From FACHB-1406 sp034189065 (GTDB lineage Bacteria > Cyanobacteriota > Cyanobacteriia > Cyanobacteriales > Spirulinaceae), in assembly GCA_034189065.1 (NCBI GenBank), contig JAXHVQ010000006.1, positions 40,800-104,799 of the forward strand: DNA of 64,000 nt, given 5' to 3'. Of this stretch, positions 9,679 to 18,259 are shown in pieces. Position 1 is the stretch's first letter; every line of letters begins with the position of its first letter. The position numbers and the translations under genes are program-made. The notes under the pieces were generated by a model. It did no database searches. It saw only the letters and a list, made by a program, of their open reading frames with translations, and was not told the DNA's origin.

Positions 9679-9694
9679 TTAGATCTAAGACCTC
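9679..9694 (+). repeat. dispersed motif TTAGATCTAAGACCTC (copy 1)
   Basis: The same 16-mer with one or two changes is found at 18138-18153 (TTGGGTCTAAGACCTC) and, inverted, at 49832-49847. A weaker form is at 60916-60931. All copies are intergenic and three of the four lie next to AT-rich heptamer-type sequence. Confidence 0.7.
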
Positions 9695-9751
9695 CTCTAT
9701 TTCCTGCTATAAAAGTGGAAAGAAAGTTGGCGACTTGTGAGGCGCGGGGTT

Positions 9752-12700
9752 ATGAAACGCATCGTTTTAATTGCAGGGTTCGAGTCGTTCAACGCAGACT
9801 TATATCGTCAGGCGGCACAGATGGCGAGTTCTCGCTGTTTGGAATTAGAAATTGAAACATTTAGCGATCGCGATATTGCCACCCAACCCGACACGGTTGC
9901 TACGGCGTTATCTCGGGCGGATGTATTTTTTGCCAGTCTCATTTTTGACTACGACCAAGTGTTATGGTTGCGCGATCGCGCCGCACAGATTCCCATTCGT
10001 CTCGTTTTTGAGTCGGCGTTGGAACTGATGAGTTTGACGAAATTGGGAAAGTTCGCGATCGGCGATCGCCCGAAAGGAATGCCCAAACCCGTCAAATTTA
10101 TCCTCGACAAATTCAGCCAAGGACGCGAAGAAGACAAACTCGCCGGTTACATCAGCTTCCTCAAAATTGGTCCTAAACTTCTCAAATATATCCCCGCTAA
10201 AAAAGTTCAAGACTTGCGCAACTGGCTGATAATTTACGGCTACTGGAATGCGGGGGGAATGGAAAATGTCGCTGCTTTATTCTGGACATTGGGCGAAAAG
10301 TACCTGGAACTCGAAATTGGCGAAATTCCGCCTCCAGTTGAAACGCCTAATATGGGACTGTTACATCCCGATTGCGACGGCTATTTTACCTCTCCCAAAC
10401 AGTATTTAAACTGGTATTTAAACTCCAAAAACTCTTCAAATTCTCCTCTTGGAAATCCCCCTCTCACCACCCTAAAAAAAGAGAAAAACGAAAAACGCTT
10501 TTCCGTTGCTTCGTCTGGCGATGAGAGGGGATCGAAACCTCCCGTTGTCGGCATTCTTCTATACCGCAAGCACGTTATTACGAAACAACCTTATATTCCC
10601 CAACTCATCCGCAAATTTGAAACCGCCGGTCTCATTCCCCTACCCATCTTTATCAACGGCGTAGAAGGTCACGTCGCCGTCCGAGATTGGATGACAACGG
10701 CTTACGAAACGGCCCAACGAAAACAGGGAAACATCGAAACAAACTCCCTTTCTGCTGAAGCCGTAGAAGTCGATTCTCTTGTTTCTACAATTGGTTTTCC
10801 CCTCGTTGGCGGTCCTGCCGGTTCGATGGAAGCCGGACGACAAGTCGAAGTTGCAAAGTGCATTTTAACCGCTAAAAATATCCCGTATCTTATTGCAGCG
10901 CCGCTATTAATTCAAGATATTCACTCCTGGACGCGCCAAGGAATTGGGGGCTTGCAAAGTGTCGTATTGTATGCTTTGCCCGAACTCGACGGCGCGATCG
11001 ATACTATTCCCCTCGGCGGTTTGGTAGGAGAAAATATTTATCTCATTCCCGAACGTGCCAATCGCCTGACTAATCGCGTTCAAAGTTGGATTCGACTGCG
11101 ACAAACTCCTCCCGCCGAACGCAAAGTTGCCATTATTTTATACGGCTTTCCTCCCGGTTACGGCGCAACGGGAACGGCTGCTTTATTAAATGTTCCCAAA
11201 AGCTTGCTCAATCTTCTCCGCGCCCTGAAAGCACAAGGATATACAGTTGGCGATCTTCCTAAAGATGGGGAGGAAATTATTGACTGGGTGAAAGAAGCCG
11301 ATGAAAGTTTTCCCTCTTCAGATGAATACGAAGATTTTTCACGCGATCGCGAGCCAAAATCAAAAACTCCAATCCCGCAAACTGTATCTGTTGAAACTTT
11401 AGAACGCTGGCTGGGATATCTTTTAACAACGCGCATCGAGAAACAGTGGAAATCTCTCACTCAAACGGGGATTAAAACCAGCGGAGACAATTTTCTCGTC
11501 AGCGGCATTCAATTGGGCAATATTTGGATCGGCGTTCAGCCTCCCTTGGGACTTTCCGGCGATCCCATGCGTTTAATGTTTGAGAAGGATTTAACGCCCC
11601 ATCCTCAATATGCAGCCTTTTATAAGTGGTTGCAACATGAATTTCAAGCCGATGCAATCCTCCACTTCGGAATGCACGGTACGGTGGAATGGCTTCCCGG
11701 ATCGCCCTTGGGAAATACGGGCTATTCTTGGCCGGATATTTTGCTGGGAAACTTGCCCAATCTTTATATTTATGCTTGCAACAATCCTTCGGAATCGATT
11801 TTGGCAAAACGTCGCGGCTACGGCGTTTTAGTTTCCCACAACGTTCCTCCTTACGGTCGCGCGGGATTGTATAAAGAGTTGATGGCGTTGCGCGAGTTGA
11901 TTGGGGAATATCGAGAAGACCCGGAAAAGAATTATGCGCTCAAAGAGGCAATTTGTCAGAAAATTGTGGATGCTGGGTTAGATGCAGATTGTCGTTTTGA
12001 GGAGGGAGATAAGTTAGGGATTGCGTTTAATCTTGAAAATGCGAAACTGTTTAGTAAAAAAGCAATAAATGGGTATTTTGTCAAGGTTTATGAATACCTG
12101 CAAGTCGTCGAACAGCGTTTATTTTCATCGGGATTGCATACCCTGGGCGAAAAACCCGATCGCGCCTCCCTCTCCTCCTATTTAAATGCTTATTTTGGCG
12201 AGGAAACTTTTCCTGCGGAGGCGATAGAGGAGGTTTATAGAGGTCGCGACCAAAAGGAGATTTTGCAACTTTGGGAAAATCTATTACTTCAACAGCAACG
12301 CGAACTAACAGACGAGCAACGAAATAATTTAAGCGAAGCCATTGAAATCCGCGATCGCCTGATGCAAACCCCCGACGAAATAACCAACCTCCTGCGCGGA
12401 CTTAATGGAGAATATATTCCCCCCGCACCGGGAGGCGATTTATTGCGCGATGGCGTTGGCGTTTTGCCGACGGGACGCAATATTTATGCTTTAGATCCCT
12501 ATCGAATGCCATCTCCCGCTGCTTGGGAACGGGGACGAGAAATTGCTAAAAAAATTATCGCCCAACATCTAGAAGAACGCGACGCATATCCCGAAACCGT
12601 CGCGGTGATGTTATGGGGATTAGATACCATTAAAACCAAAGGAGAATCCCTGGGCATTGTGTTAGAATTAGTGGGTGCAGAACCGATTAAGGAGGGAACG

Positions 12701-13645
12701 GGGCGTATCGTTCGCTACGAATTAAAACCGCTGTCCGATGTGGGACACCCGCGCATCGATATTTTAGGAAATCTTTCCGGTATTTTCCGAGATAGTTTCG
12801 CCAATATTATCGAGTTACTCGACGATTTGTTTCAGCGCGCGGCGGATGCACCCGAAAGTGAGGAAGATAACTTTATTCGCAAGCACGCTTTAGCATTAAC
12901 AGCCCGAGGTATTGACAATACCGCCGCGCGCTTATTTTCTAACCCCGCAGGAGATTTTGGGTCTTTAGTAAACGACCGAGTGGTAGATGGAAATTGGGAG
13001 TCTGGGGAAGAATTGGCAGCAACTTGGGAGAGTCGAAATTCCTTTAGCTACGGACGCAACGATCGGGGACAAGCGAGACCTGAAGTATTGCAGGAGTTGT
13101 TAAAAACGAGCGATCGCGTCGTCCAAGAAATCGACTCGGTGGAATACGGCCTTACCGATATCCAAGAATATTATGCCAATACCGGCGCGCTCAAACAAGC
13201 CGCCCAACGACGCAGCGGCAAGAGAGTGAATGCGTCGTTTATTGAAAGCTTTTCTAAGGATACAACGCCGCGTCAACTCGAAGATTTGTTGCGCCTTGAA
13301 TATCGAACCAAACTGCTCAATCCCAAATGGGCGGAGGCAATGGTAGAACAAGGAAGCGGCGGCGCTTACGAAATTTCCCAACGCATGACGGCGTTAATTG
13401 GGTGGGGAGGAACGGTTAACTTTACCGATACTTGGGTTTACGATCGCGCGGCAGAAACCTATGCTTTCGATCCCCAAATGGCGGCTAAACTGAGAGAGGC
13501 CAATCCCGAAGCCTTTCGCAATATTGTCGGACGAATGTTGGAAGCCCACGGACGAGGATTTTGGGCGGCGACGGACGAACAATTGCAACAGTTGCGAGAC
13601 TTATACGAGCGCGCGGACGAAAAACTTGAAGGCGTGACTGTTTAG
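9752..13645 (+). CDS. chlH: magnesium chelatase subunit H (ChlH/BchH) paralogue
   Basis: 1297 residues from the ATG at 9752, which has GAGGCGCGGGG just upstream; a GTG five codons earlier is less likely. ChlH binds protoporphyrin IX and, with ChlI and ChlD, inserts Mg2+ at the first committed step of chlorophyll synthesis. The ChlH-type pocket HFGMHGTVEWLPG is present (CobN has HFGTHGSLEFLPG), followed by GNTGYSWPDILLGNLPN and YACNNPSE. The N-terminus begins directly with MKRIVLIAGFE and is shorter and more divergent than the main ChlH1 type, so this may be the second paralogue of a two-gene genome. A low-complexity insertion occupies residues about 228-263. No chlI or chlD is adjacent. Confidence 0.85.
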   Translation: MKRIVLIAGFESFNADLYRQAAQMASSRCLELEIETFSDRDIATQPDTVATALSRADVFFASLIFDYDQVLWLRDRAAQIPIRLVFESALELMSLTKLGKFAIGDRPKGMPKPVKFILDKFSQGREEDKLAGYISFLKIGPKLLKYIPAKKVQDLRNWLIIYGYWNAGGMENVAALFWTLGEKYLELEIGEIPPPVETPNMGLLHPDCDGYFTSPKQYLNWYLNSKNSSNSPLGNPPLTTLKKEKNEKRFSVASSGDERGSKPPVVGILLYRKHVITKQPYIPQLIRKFETAGLIPLPIFINGVEGHVAVRDWMTTAYETAQRKQGNIETNSLSAEAVEVDSLVSTIGFPLVGGPAGSMEAGRQVEVAKCILTAKNIPYLIAAPLLIQDIHSWTRQGIGGLQSVVLYALPELDGAIDTIPLGGLVGENIYLIPERANRLTNRVQSWIRLRQTPPAERKVAIILYGFPPGYGATGTAALLNVPKSLLNLLRALKAQGYTVGDLPKDGEEIIDWVKEADESFPSSDEYEDFSRDREPKSKTPIPQTVSVETLERWLGYLLTTRIEKQWKSLTQTGIKTSGDNFLVSGIQLGNIWIGVQPPLGLSGDPMRLMFEKDLTPHPQYAAFYKWLQHEFQADAILHFGMHGTVEWLPGSPLGNTGYSWPDILLGNLPNLYIYACNNPSESILAKRRGYGVLVSHNVPPYGRAGLYKELMALRELIGEYREDPEKNYALKEAICQKIVDAGLDADCRFEEGDKLGIAFNLENAKLFSKKAINGYFVKVYEYLQVVEQRLFSSGLHTLGEKPDRASLSSYLNAYFGEETFPAEAIEEVYRGRDQKEILQLWENLLLQQQRELTDEQRNNLSEAIEIRDRLMQTPDEITNLLRGLNGEYIPPAPGGDLLRDGVGVLPTGRNIYALDPYRMPSPAAWERGREIAKKIIAQHLEERDAYPETVAVMLWGLDTIKTKGESLGIVLELVGAEPIKEGTGRIVRYELKPLSDVGHPRIDILGNLSGIFRDSFANIIELLDDLFQRAADAPESEEDNFIRKHALALTARGIDNTAARLFSNPAGDFGSLVNDRVVDGNWESGEELAATWESRNSFSYGRNDRGQARPEVLQELLKTSDRVVQEIDSVEYGLTDIQEYYANTGALKQAAQRRSGKRVNASFIESFSKDTTPRQLEDLLRLEYRTKLLNPKWAEAMVEQGSGGAYEISQRMTALIGWGGTVNFTDTWVYDRAAETYAFDPQMAAKLREANPEAFRNIVGRMLEAHGRGFWAATDEQLQQLRDLYERADEKLEGVTV
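10455..10532 (+). repeat. inverted-repeat insertion inside chlH
   Basis: ATCCCCCTCTCA (10455-10466) and TGAGAGGGGAT (10522-10532) are inverted complements around about 55 bp of A-rich DNA. The segment is in frame and encodes a Lys/Ser-rich stretch (NPPLTTLKKEKNEKRF and onward) between the conserved YLNWY and PPVVGILLYRKH blocks, where family members have a short loop. It looks like a small mobile palindromic element accepted as a surface loop. Confidence 0.7.
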
Positions 13646-13673
13646 TTTCCGATGTGGAATTCACGCCTTCAAG
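13625..13673 (+). terminator. 13-bp perfect inverted repeat spanning the chlH stop
   Basis: CTTGAAGGCGTGA (13625-13637) and TCACGCCTTCAAG (13661-13673) are perfect complements with a 23-base loop that contains the chlH stop codon. There is no T-run, so it may act in 3' end processing or stability, or be a protein site, rather than be a classic terminator. Confidence 0.45.
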
Positions 13674-13752
13674 GAACAAATGGAAAATGGGCAGATCGGC
13701 AGTGGAGGAGTTAAAATCCAAAACCTCAACTCTAAACCCTAAAACCTAACCT

Positions 13753-14130
13753 CTACTTAACTGTGCCAACGTTGCACGTGAGAGGGCAAGACGCATAGAC
13801 CGGAAGTGTAGCGCGCTCTTCGCTCGCGTGCAGCCAATTGAGCCACTGCACTTCCTGGGGATGAACGCCTTTCACTGCCAAAATTGCCGCACTCGCCACG
13901 ACGAGAAGAACGTTAAGACCTATTAAACTTCCCCCCACTAACAAAACCGCACTAACAGGCAAGACCGACTGCAAGCTCAGGGCCAAAAGAGAACCAATTG
14001 CGAAAATTGAAACTCCTACTGGAAAGCCCACAACCAGCAGACAAACCGTTAGCGTAAAGCTCCAAATGAGGAAACTTTTAACGGTGGATAAGAGGTAGCT
14101 TTGTGTTAAACTTTGCTTTTGAACGAGCAT
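13753..14130 (-). CDS. small hypothetical membrane protein
   Basis: 125 residues, not assigned to a family. Three hydrophobic stretches are visible: about 20-42 (FLIWSFTLTVCLLVVGFPVG), 44-60 and 60-85. They are followed by a C-terminal soluble tail (GVHPQEVQWLNWLHASEE) with two cysteines in ASCPLTCNV. The ATG has a good ribosome site, GGAG followed by AAAAGAATC. It is convergent with chlH; their ends are 107 bp apart. Confidence 0.7.
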   Translation of the reverse strand: MLVQKQSLTQSYLLSTVKSFLIWSFTLTVCLLVVGFPVGVSIFAIGSLLALSLQSVLPVSAVLLVGGSLIGLNVLLVVASAAILAVKGVHPQEVQWLNWLHASEERATLPVYASCPLTCNVGTVK

Positions 14131-14547
14131 GATTCTTTTCTCCTATTTTCAACGTTAAGCAAGATACAAAAAATTTCGCCTAAATAGAGGGCGGCGAAGT
14201 CAGACTAACAAACATTACCGAAAGATATAGAACGACAACCTAGCATCTTAGAAGTTTTGGTCGCCATTGCTTCTAGTGATACATCAGTATAATCAACCTG
14301 ATGGGTCAGATGAGTTGATTTTAATCAAAGTTAACAATTAATTGAGAATTGAGGAAAGAAGAATGAGGCAAAATTGGCGATTTTAGTCGATTCAAAGGAA
14401 AAAAGACGAAAAAACGAGAGTTTGCCTCCCGCTCAAAATAATCTGTAACATTTTACATGATTTCAACGATCGCTGCAAAAAGTTCCGACCCGAAAACTCA
14501 AAGGCAATGGCGACGCGATCGCCTCTCGCAATTTACCCTATGATTGA
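14131..14547. other. intergenic region, no gene seen
   Basis: The region separates two divergent genes, so it must carry promoters for both the small membrane protein and pilT. It is AT-rich (for example AATCAAAGTTAACAATTAAT) with HIP1 sites near the pilT side. I see no open frame, RNA gene or repeat array. Confidence 0.6.
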
Positions 14548-14604
14548 ATGGGAACAATAGATTTAAGCCATTACCCACACATATCCAGCGCGGGAATTAT
14601 CACC

Positions 14605-15921
14605 ATGACAGAAAAGCAGTCCCAACGTCGAGCCGCTCCTCCTCCCCCTCCTCCAGGTCGTCCGCCCGCTCCCCCTCCCGGAGGTCTGGCTGGGGCTAGG
14701 GGTGCATCTGCCGACGCAACGCGCCAAATGACCAAAGCAGCCAGACCAGCCGCCCAAAGACCGCCCGCCCGAGACCAGGCAACAAGAGCCATGAAACAGC
14801 CTGCTGCGCCACCTGCGGCAGCCCTCGGACGACAAAGCGAAAAACCCCGACGTTCTGACGGCAGCCCCAGCTTAGAACAATTAGTGACCGAAGCCCACGA
14901 AAAGGGATTTTCCGACCTTCATTTAGGCGTGGGGGAAGTGCCTCGAATGCGCGATCGCGGCGAAGTGGTTATCACCAACTACCCTACCACCGACGAACAA
15001 ACTTTTCTCAGTTGGATGCACGAAGTCTTAAGCGAACAAGAAATTCAACGCTTTAAAGATACGAAAGAATTCGACGGTGCAACCCAATACGAGTTCGCCC
15101 GGGTGCGGATCAATATTTTTGATACCCTCACCGGACCGTCTTTGGTGATGCGGCTCATTCCCCTGAAAATCTTAACAATGGAGCAACTGCGGTTGCCTCC
15201 CGCATTTAAAGAAATCTCCGACGCGCATAAAGGCATGGTGCTGGTGACTGGACCGACGGGTTCGGGGAAATCGACGACGCTAGCGGCGATGATCGACTAC
15301 ATCAATAAAGAACACGCCAAAAATATTATTACCATTGAAGACCCGGTGGAATTCGTTCATAAAAGCCGCAAATCATTGGTCAAACAGCGCGAAGTCGGTC
15401 AACACACGCTCTTGTTCGACAACGCCCTTAAAGCCTCCTTGCGGGAAGATCCAGACATCATTTTGGTGGGGGAAATGCGGGACAAAGGCACGGTGAACAC
15501 AGCGCTCAAAGCCGCCCAAACCGGTCACTTGGTTATGGGAACCCTGCACACCAACAGCGCCATCAAAACTATCGAGCGGATTCTCACCCTCTATACGGCA
15601 GAAGAGCAAGTGGCGATGCGGGTGGCTCTGGCTGAGTCGGTTGTGGCGATTATTGCCCAAGGTCTCTGTCGGACGACGGACGGCAAGCGCGCCGCCTACC
15701 ACGATATCTTGGTTAATACGACAACCATGAGCGAGTATATTCGTAAGGGAAATTACGAGGAAATGCACGAGCTGATGATGGATGGAGAATACGACGGGAT
15801 GATTACCATGAATCAAGCCCTGTTTAATCTTTATCAAGAAGGTCGCATTACCGAGGAAACCGCTCTCGAAAAATCGCCGACACCTAACGAAATGGCTCAA
15901 ATGTTGCGCGGGCGGATTTAA
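14605..15921 (+). CDS. pilT: PilT-type twitching motility ATPase with proline-rich N-terminus
   Basis: 438 residues from the ATG at 14605; an in-frame ATG at 14548 would add 19 residues. PilT is the hexameric cytoplasmic ATPase that retracts type IV pili. The first about 90 residues are a Pro/Ala-rich, presumably disordered linker (PPPPPPG, PAPPPGG). The PilT domain then starts at LVTEAHEKGFSDLHLGVGE. Walker A GPTGSGKSTT is at residues 216-225, followed by the Asp box ITIEDPVEFVH, Walker B DPDIILVGEMRD and the His box GHLVMGTLHTNSA. The C-terminal block differs from canonical PilT1, so this may be the second cyanobacterial paralogue (PilT2, linked to phototaxis); that assignment is an inference. 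A KaiB-like gene follows after 60 bp on the same strand. Confidence 0.9.
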   Translation: MTEKQSQRRAAPPPPPPGRPPAPPPGGLAGARGASADATRQMTKAARPAAQRPPARDQATRAMKQPAAPPAAALGRQSEKPRRSDGSPSLEQLVTEAHEKGFSDLHLGVGEVPRMRDRGEVVITNYPTTDEQTFLSWMHEVLSEQEIQRFKDTKEFDGATQYEFARVRINIFDTLTGPSLVMRLIPLKILTMEQLRLPPAFKEISDAHKGMVLVTGPTGSGKSTTLAAMIDYINKEHAKNIITIEDPVEFVHKSRKSLVKQREVGQHTLLFDNALKASLREDPDIILVGEMRDKGTVNTALKAAQTGHLVMGTLHTNSAIKTIERILTLYTAEEQVAMRVALAESVVAIIAQGLCRTTDGKRAAYHDILVNTTTMSEYIRKGNYEEMHELMMDGEYDGMITMNQALFNLYQEGRITEETALEKSPTPNEMAQMLRGRI

Positions 15922-15981
15922 GCGAACTGGGAATGAAGTTGGGGAAGGGATAATCTTGATTTTGCTATAGTCGAAAATTTT

Positions 15982-16728
15982 ATGCGCGATCGCCTTCCCC
16001 CTTTTTTCAAAGGAATTGCCCTCTTTACGCCGGGGGGCGATTTAATTTATTGTATCGACCCGGGGAAGCGCGATCGCTGGCATTTTCATCTGTGTGCCGC
16101 GCTCCAAGATCTATTAGGATTGAGCGAAACGCCCCACTTCCTCGTGCCGGGATACACTGCCACCCTCGACCGCTGGCGCAACCCCAAGACGGGGAAGGTG
16201 GAAACGTTTGCAGAGATGTATCCGCCGGTACAGCGCCACCAAGCCCTTTTGAATGCGGTCTTCGAGGCGGAAAATACTATTTGGCAAGTGGCACCGTGGC
16301 AAGAGTCGTCCTGCGAACCGGCGATCCTGGACACCTATCGCGCTCAATTTCCTCAGTTGTGGGAGGAGCGCGATTTAATTGTCAATTACGCCGAACTCGA
16401 ACCGTCCAAAAGCGAGCAGGCAGCGGAAATCAGCCTTTTATCTCTACCTTCAACCCCTTCTTTGGGCTATGTCCTGCGTCTATTCGTATCGGGGGATAGT
16501 GTGGCGACCGAACAAACATTGCGGCGCGTGCATCACTTACTCGAAGAAGGACTGCACTCTCCTTATACATTGAAAATTATCGACGTTTACAAGCATCCCG
16601 AACAGGCGGAATTAAACCAAGTTTCTGCAATTCCAACGCTGATGCGGGTTTTCCCGGAGCCAGTGCGCCGAATTGTCGGCGACCTCGACGATACGCAGCG
16701 GGTTTTACAGATTCTCACTGGCGATTAG
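15982..16728 (+). CDS. KaiB-like domain protein with unknown N-terminal domain
   Basis: 248 residues. Residues about 162-245 match the thioredoxin-like KaiB fold shared by KaiB and the SasA sensor: LGYVLRLFVSGD, YTLKIIDVYKHPEQAE, IPTLMRVFPEPVRRIVGDL. The KaiB landmark P-x-P-V-R-R-I-x-G-D-L is intact. The N-terminal about 150 residues (KGIALFTPGGDLIYCIDPGK, PHFLVPGYTATLDRWRNP) are not a domain I recognise. KaiB-type domains bind KaiC-like ATPases. The gene follows the pilT paralogue by 60 bp with no terminator between, so a link between pilus retraction and a KaiC-like partner is possible but unproven. Its stop codon overlaps that of the convergent L,D-transpeptidase gene. Confidence 0.8.
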   Translation: MRDRLPPFFKGIALFTPGGDLIYCIDPGKRDRWHFHLCAALQDLLGLSETPHFLVPGYTATLDRWRNPKTGKVETFAEMYPPVQRHQALLNAVFEAENTIWQVAPWQESSCEPAILDTYRAQFPQLWEERDLIVNYAELEPSKSEQAAEISLLSLPSTPSLGYVLRLFVSGDSVATEQTLRRVHHLLEEGLHSPYTLKIIDVYKHPEQAELNQVSAIPTLMRVFPEPVRRIVGDLDDTQRVLQILTGD

Positions 16729-17288
16729 GGTTCGACGACGACTGGGGTTCCCATGTGGATTTTTTCGTATAGGGCAATGATGTCGGCGTTGCGCATCCGC
16801 ACGCAGCCGTGGGAAACGGCTTGACCGATGAGTTCTTCGTTGGGCGTTCCGTGAAAACCGATATAGTTATCGCCATCGGTCCAAAAGCCAATCCAGCGAT
16901 CGCCGAGGGGATTGTCGGGGCCGGGAGGGACAATTTCTTGGGTGAAGGGGTGCTGCCAAGTGGGAAATTGGACTTTTTGTAGGACGTTAAAGGTGCCGGT
17001 GGGCGTTTCCCATCCCTTTCTGCCGATGGCAACGGGGTAGGAGGCGATCGCTTCGTCTCCCTGGTAATAGTACACCCGGCGATCGCTTAGACGCAAGACG
17101 AGACGGGTTTGAAGGGCTTGGGGGAGGAAGGCTTCGGCGTTATCTAAGGGAGGAAGTTCTGGGGTTATGGGGAGGTTTTCAACTCTTGAGGTTGATTCGG
17201 CGATCGCCGCCGTTGCGCTCGCGACTAACATTAGGAAGCTGGAGGCGATCGCTATTCCGCTGTGCCATAGTTGACTTTTTTGGCTCAT
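16725..17288 (-). CDS. L,D-transpeptidase (YkuD family), secreted
   Basis: 187 residues from the ATG at 17288, preceded by GAGGAATTA. A signal peptide runs to about residue 30 (ATAAIA, then ESTS). The YkuD domain carries the catalytic motif: His146 in FHGT and His160, Cys162 and Arg164 in SHGCVRM. These enzymes form 3-3 cross-links in peptidoglycan or attach proteins to it, in the periplasm. The gene is convergent with the KaiB-like gene; the two stop codons overlap (TAG 16726-16728 and, reversed, TAA 16725-16727). Confidence 0.93.
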   Translation of the reverse strand: MSQKSQLWHSGIAIASSFLMLVASATAAIAESTSRVENLPITPELPPLDNAEAFLPQALQTRLVLRLSDRRVYYYQGDEAIASYPVAIGRKGWETPTGTFNVLQKVQFPTWQHPFTQEIVPPGPDNPLGDRWIGFWTDGDNYIGFHGTPNEELIGQAVSHGCVRMRNADIIALYEKIHMGTPVVVEP

Positions 17289-17376
17289 TAATTCCTCACT
17301 CCTCATCCGCGATCGAACTTTACTTTAACGTTGTTCAAATAATCCTCTCAACCCCGATTTTACTCGCTCATCTATT

Positions 17377-17868
17377 TTAAGCCGACTCGCCAGCAGCTTG
17401 CAAAACTTCTGCTTGAAGCTGCTCGTCTACCCAAAAGCCAGCTCGACTAATTAAAGCATCGAGTAGCGGTTTAACCTCCTGAATTAGATTGTTGCGTTTG
17501 GCAGCGACAAGCACTCCCAAAACGCCTGTGACTTCTAATCCTAAACGTACTGCGGCAGCTCTACCTAATCGTTCATCAATAAGGAATCGAGCTGCATTAC
17601 ATTCGACAGCCAAGGCGATAGCCTCAGCTTCTCCGAGATCGAGTTTGACTATTAGCTGGCTGACTCTAACTCGGTCGGTTGCTTCTCTGATTTGAATCCA
17701 ATCTATAGTCGGTATAATTTCTGCGCTGGCATCGGTATTCCCTACATTGATGATTTCGTCGAATACAGCCGTTGGAATTAAGATTTCATTGTACAGTTGA
17801 CGGAGTAAGTCGAGCTGTCCAATAGTTGAAAGGTAAAAAATCGGCGAGGTATTACTCACAACAATCAT
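17377..17868 (-). CDS. DUF3368 PIN-like toxin
   Basis: 163 residues. The N-terminus MIVVSNTSPIFYLSTIGQ and the motifs LIPTAVFDEI, LDLGEAEAIALA and ARFLIDERLGRA are those of DUF3368, a PIN-domain-like nuclease family; acidic residues suitable for metal binding are in GEAEA and DER. It overlaps the upstream UPF0175 gene by 4 bp (ATGA), as expected for a translationally coupled type II toxin-antitoxin pair. Target unknown. Confidence 0.88.
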   Translation of the reverse strand: MIVVSNTSPIFYLSTIGQLDLLRQLYNEILIPTAVFDEIINVGNTDASAEIIPTIDWIQIREATDRVRVSQLIVKLDLGEAEAIALAVECNAARFLIDERLGRAAAVRLGLEVTGVLGVLVAAKRNNLIQEVKPLLDALISRAGFWVDEQLQAEVLQAAGESA

Positions 17869-18110
17869 CGCCAGTTATTCGCCTCCAAGGTTTTCAGGTC
17901 TTGCCGAAATTCTTCAACGCCGTAATGATTGGAAATTTTGCGGCTGCCTAAAATTCGCTGAAATTCTAATTGATTCATTTCGGCAAATTTGCTGGCTGTT
18001 CCTAACGTAATTTTTTGTTGTTGAAATAGTAGAATAGCAATTTCTAGCTTGAGGTCGCTTTCAGAAATTTGTGCTGTTTGCAGAAACTCATCAGAAATCA
18101 TTAAACTCAT
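17865..18110 (-). CDS. UPF0175 antitoxin
   Basis: 81 residues, matching the UPF0175 pattern: DLKLEIAILLFQQQKITLG, ASKFAEMNQLEFQRILGSR. These proteins are helix-turn-helix-like partners of DUF3368 toxins, and probably both neutralise the toxin and bind their own promoter. GAGG lies 9 bases before the start codon. First gene of the two-gene operon. Confidence 0.88.
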   Translation of the reverse strand: MSLMISDEFLQTAQISESDLKLEIAILLFQQQKITLGTASKFAEMNQLEFQRILGSRKISNHYGVEEFRQDLKTLEANNWR

Positions 18111-18137
18111 GGTGTTAACCTCATTTTAATTGATGAA

Positions 18138-18153
18138 TTGGGTCTAAGACCTC
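18138..18153 (+). repeat. dispersed motif TTGGGTCTAAGACCTC (copy 2)
   Basis: Second copy of the 16-mer also found at 9679 and 49832, in the gap upstream of the antitoxin gene and 43 bp before a heptamer array. Confidence 0.65.
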
Positions 18154-18196
18154 GGCACTGGGGGACGGGAGGAAAGATGTGTAGCCTTGAAGGGTA

Positions 18197-18259
18197 ATTA
18201 TTCATTATTCATTATTCATTATTCATTATTCATTATTCATTATTCATTATTCATTATTC
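18197..18259 (+). repeat. heptamer tandem array ATTATTC x9
   Basis: Nine perfect copies. The right end runs into the 3' end of the minus-strand acetyltransferase gene: the last bases of the array form its TGA stop codon (18258-18260). Confidence 0.95.

Noticed and set aside
17377..18110. toxin-antitoxin pair as a novel defence system
   Set aside because: UPF0175/DUF3368 pairs are already known and common in cyanobacteria; no extra partner is present.
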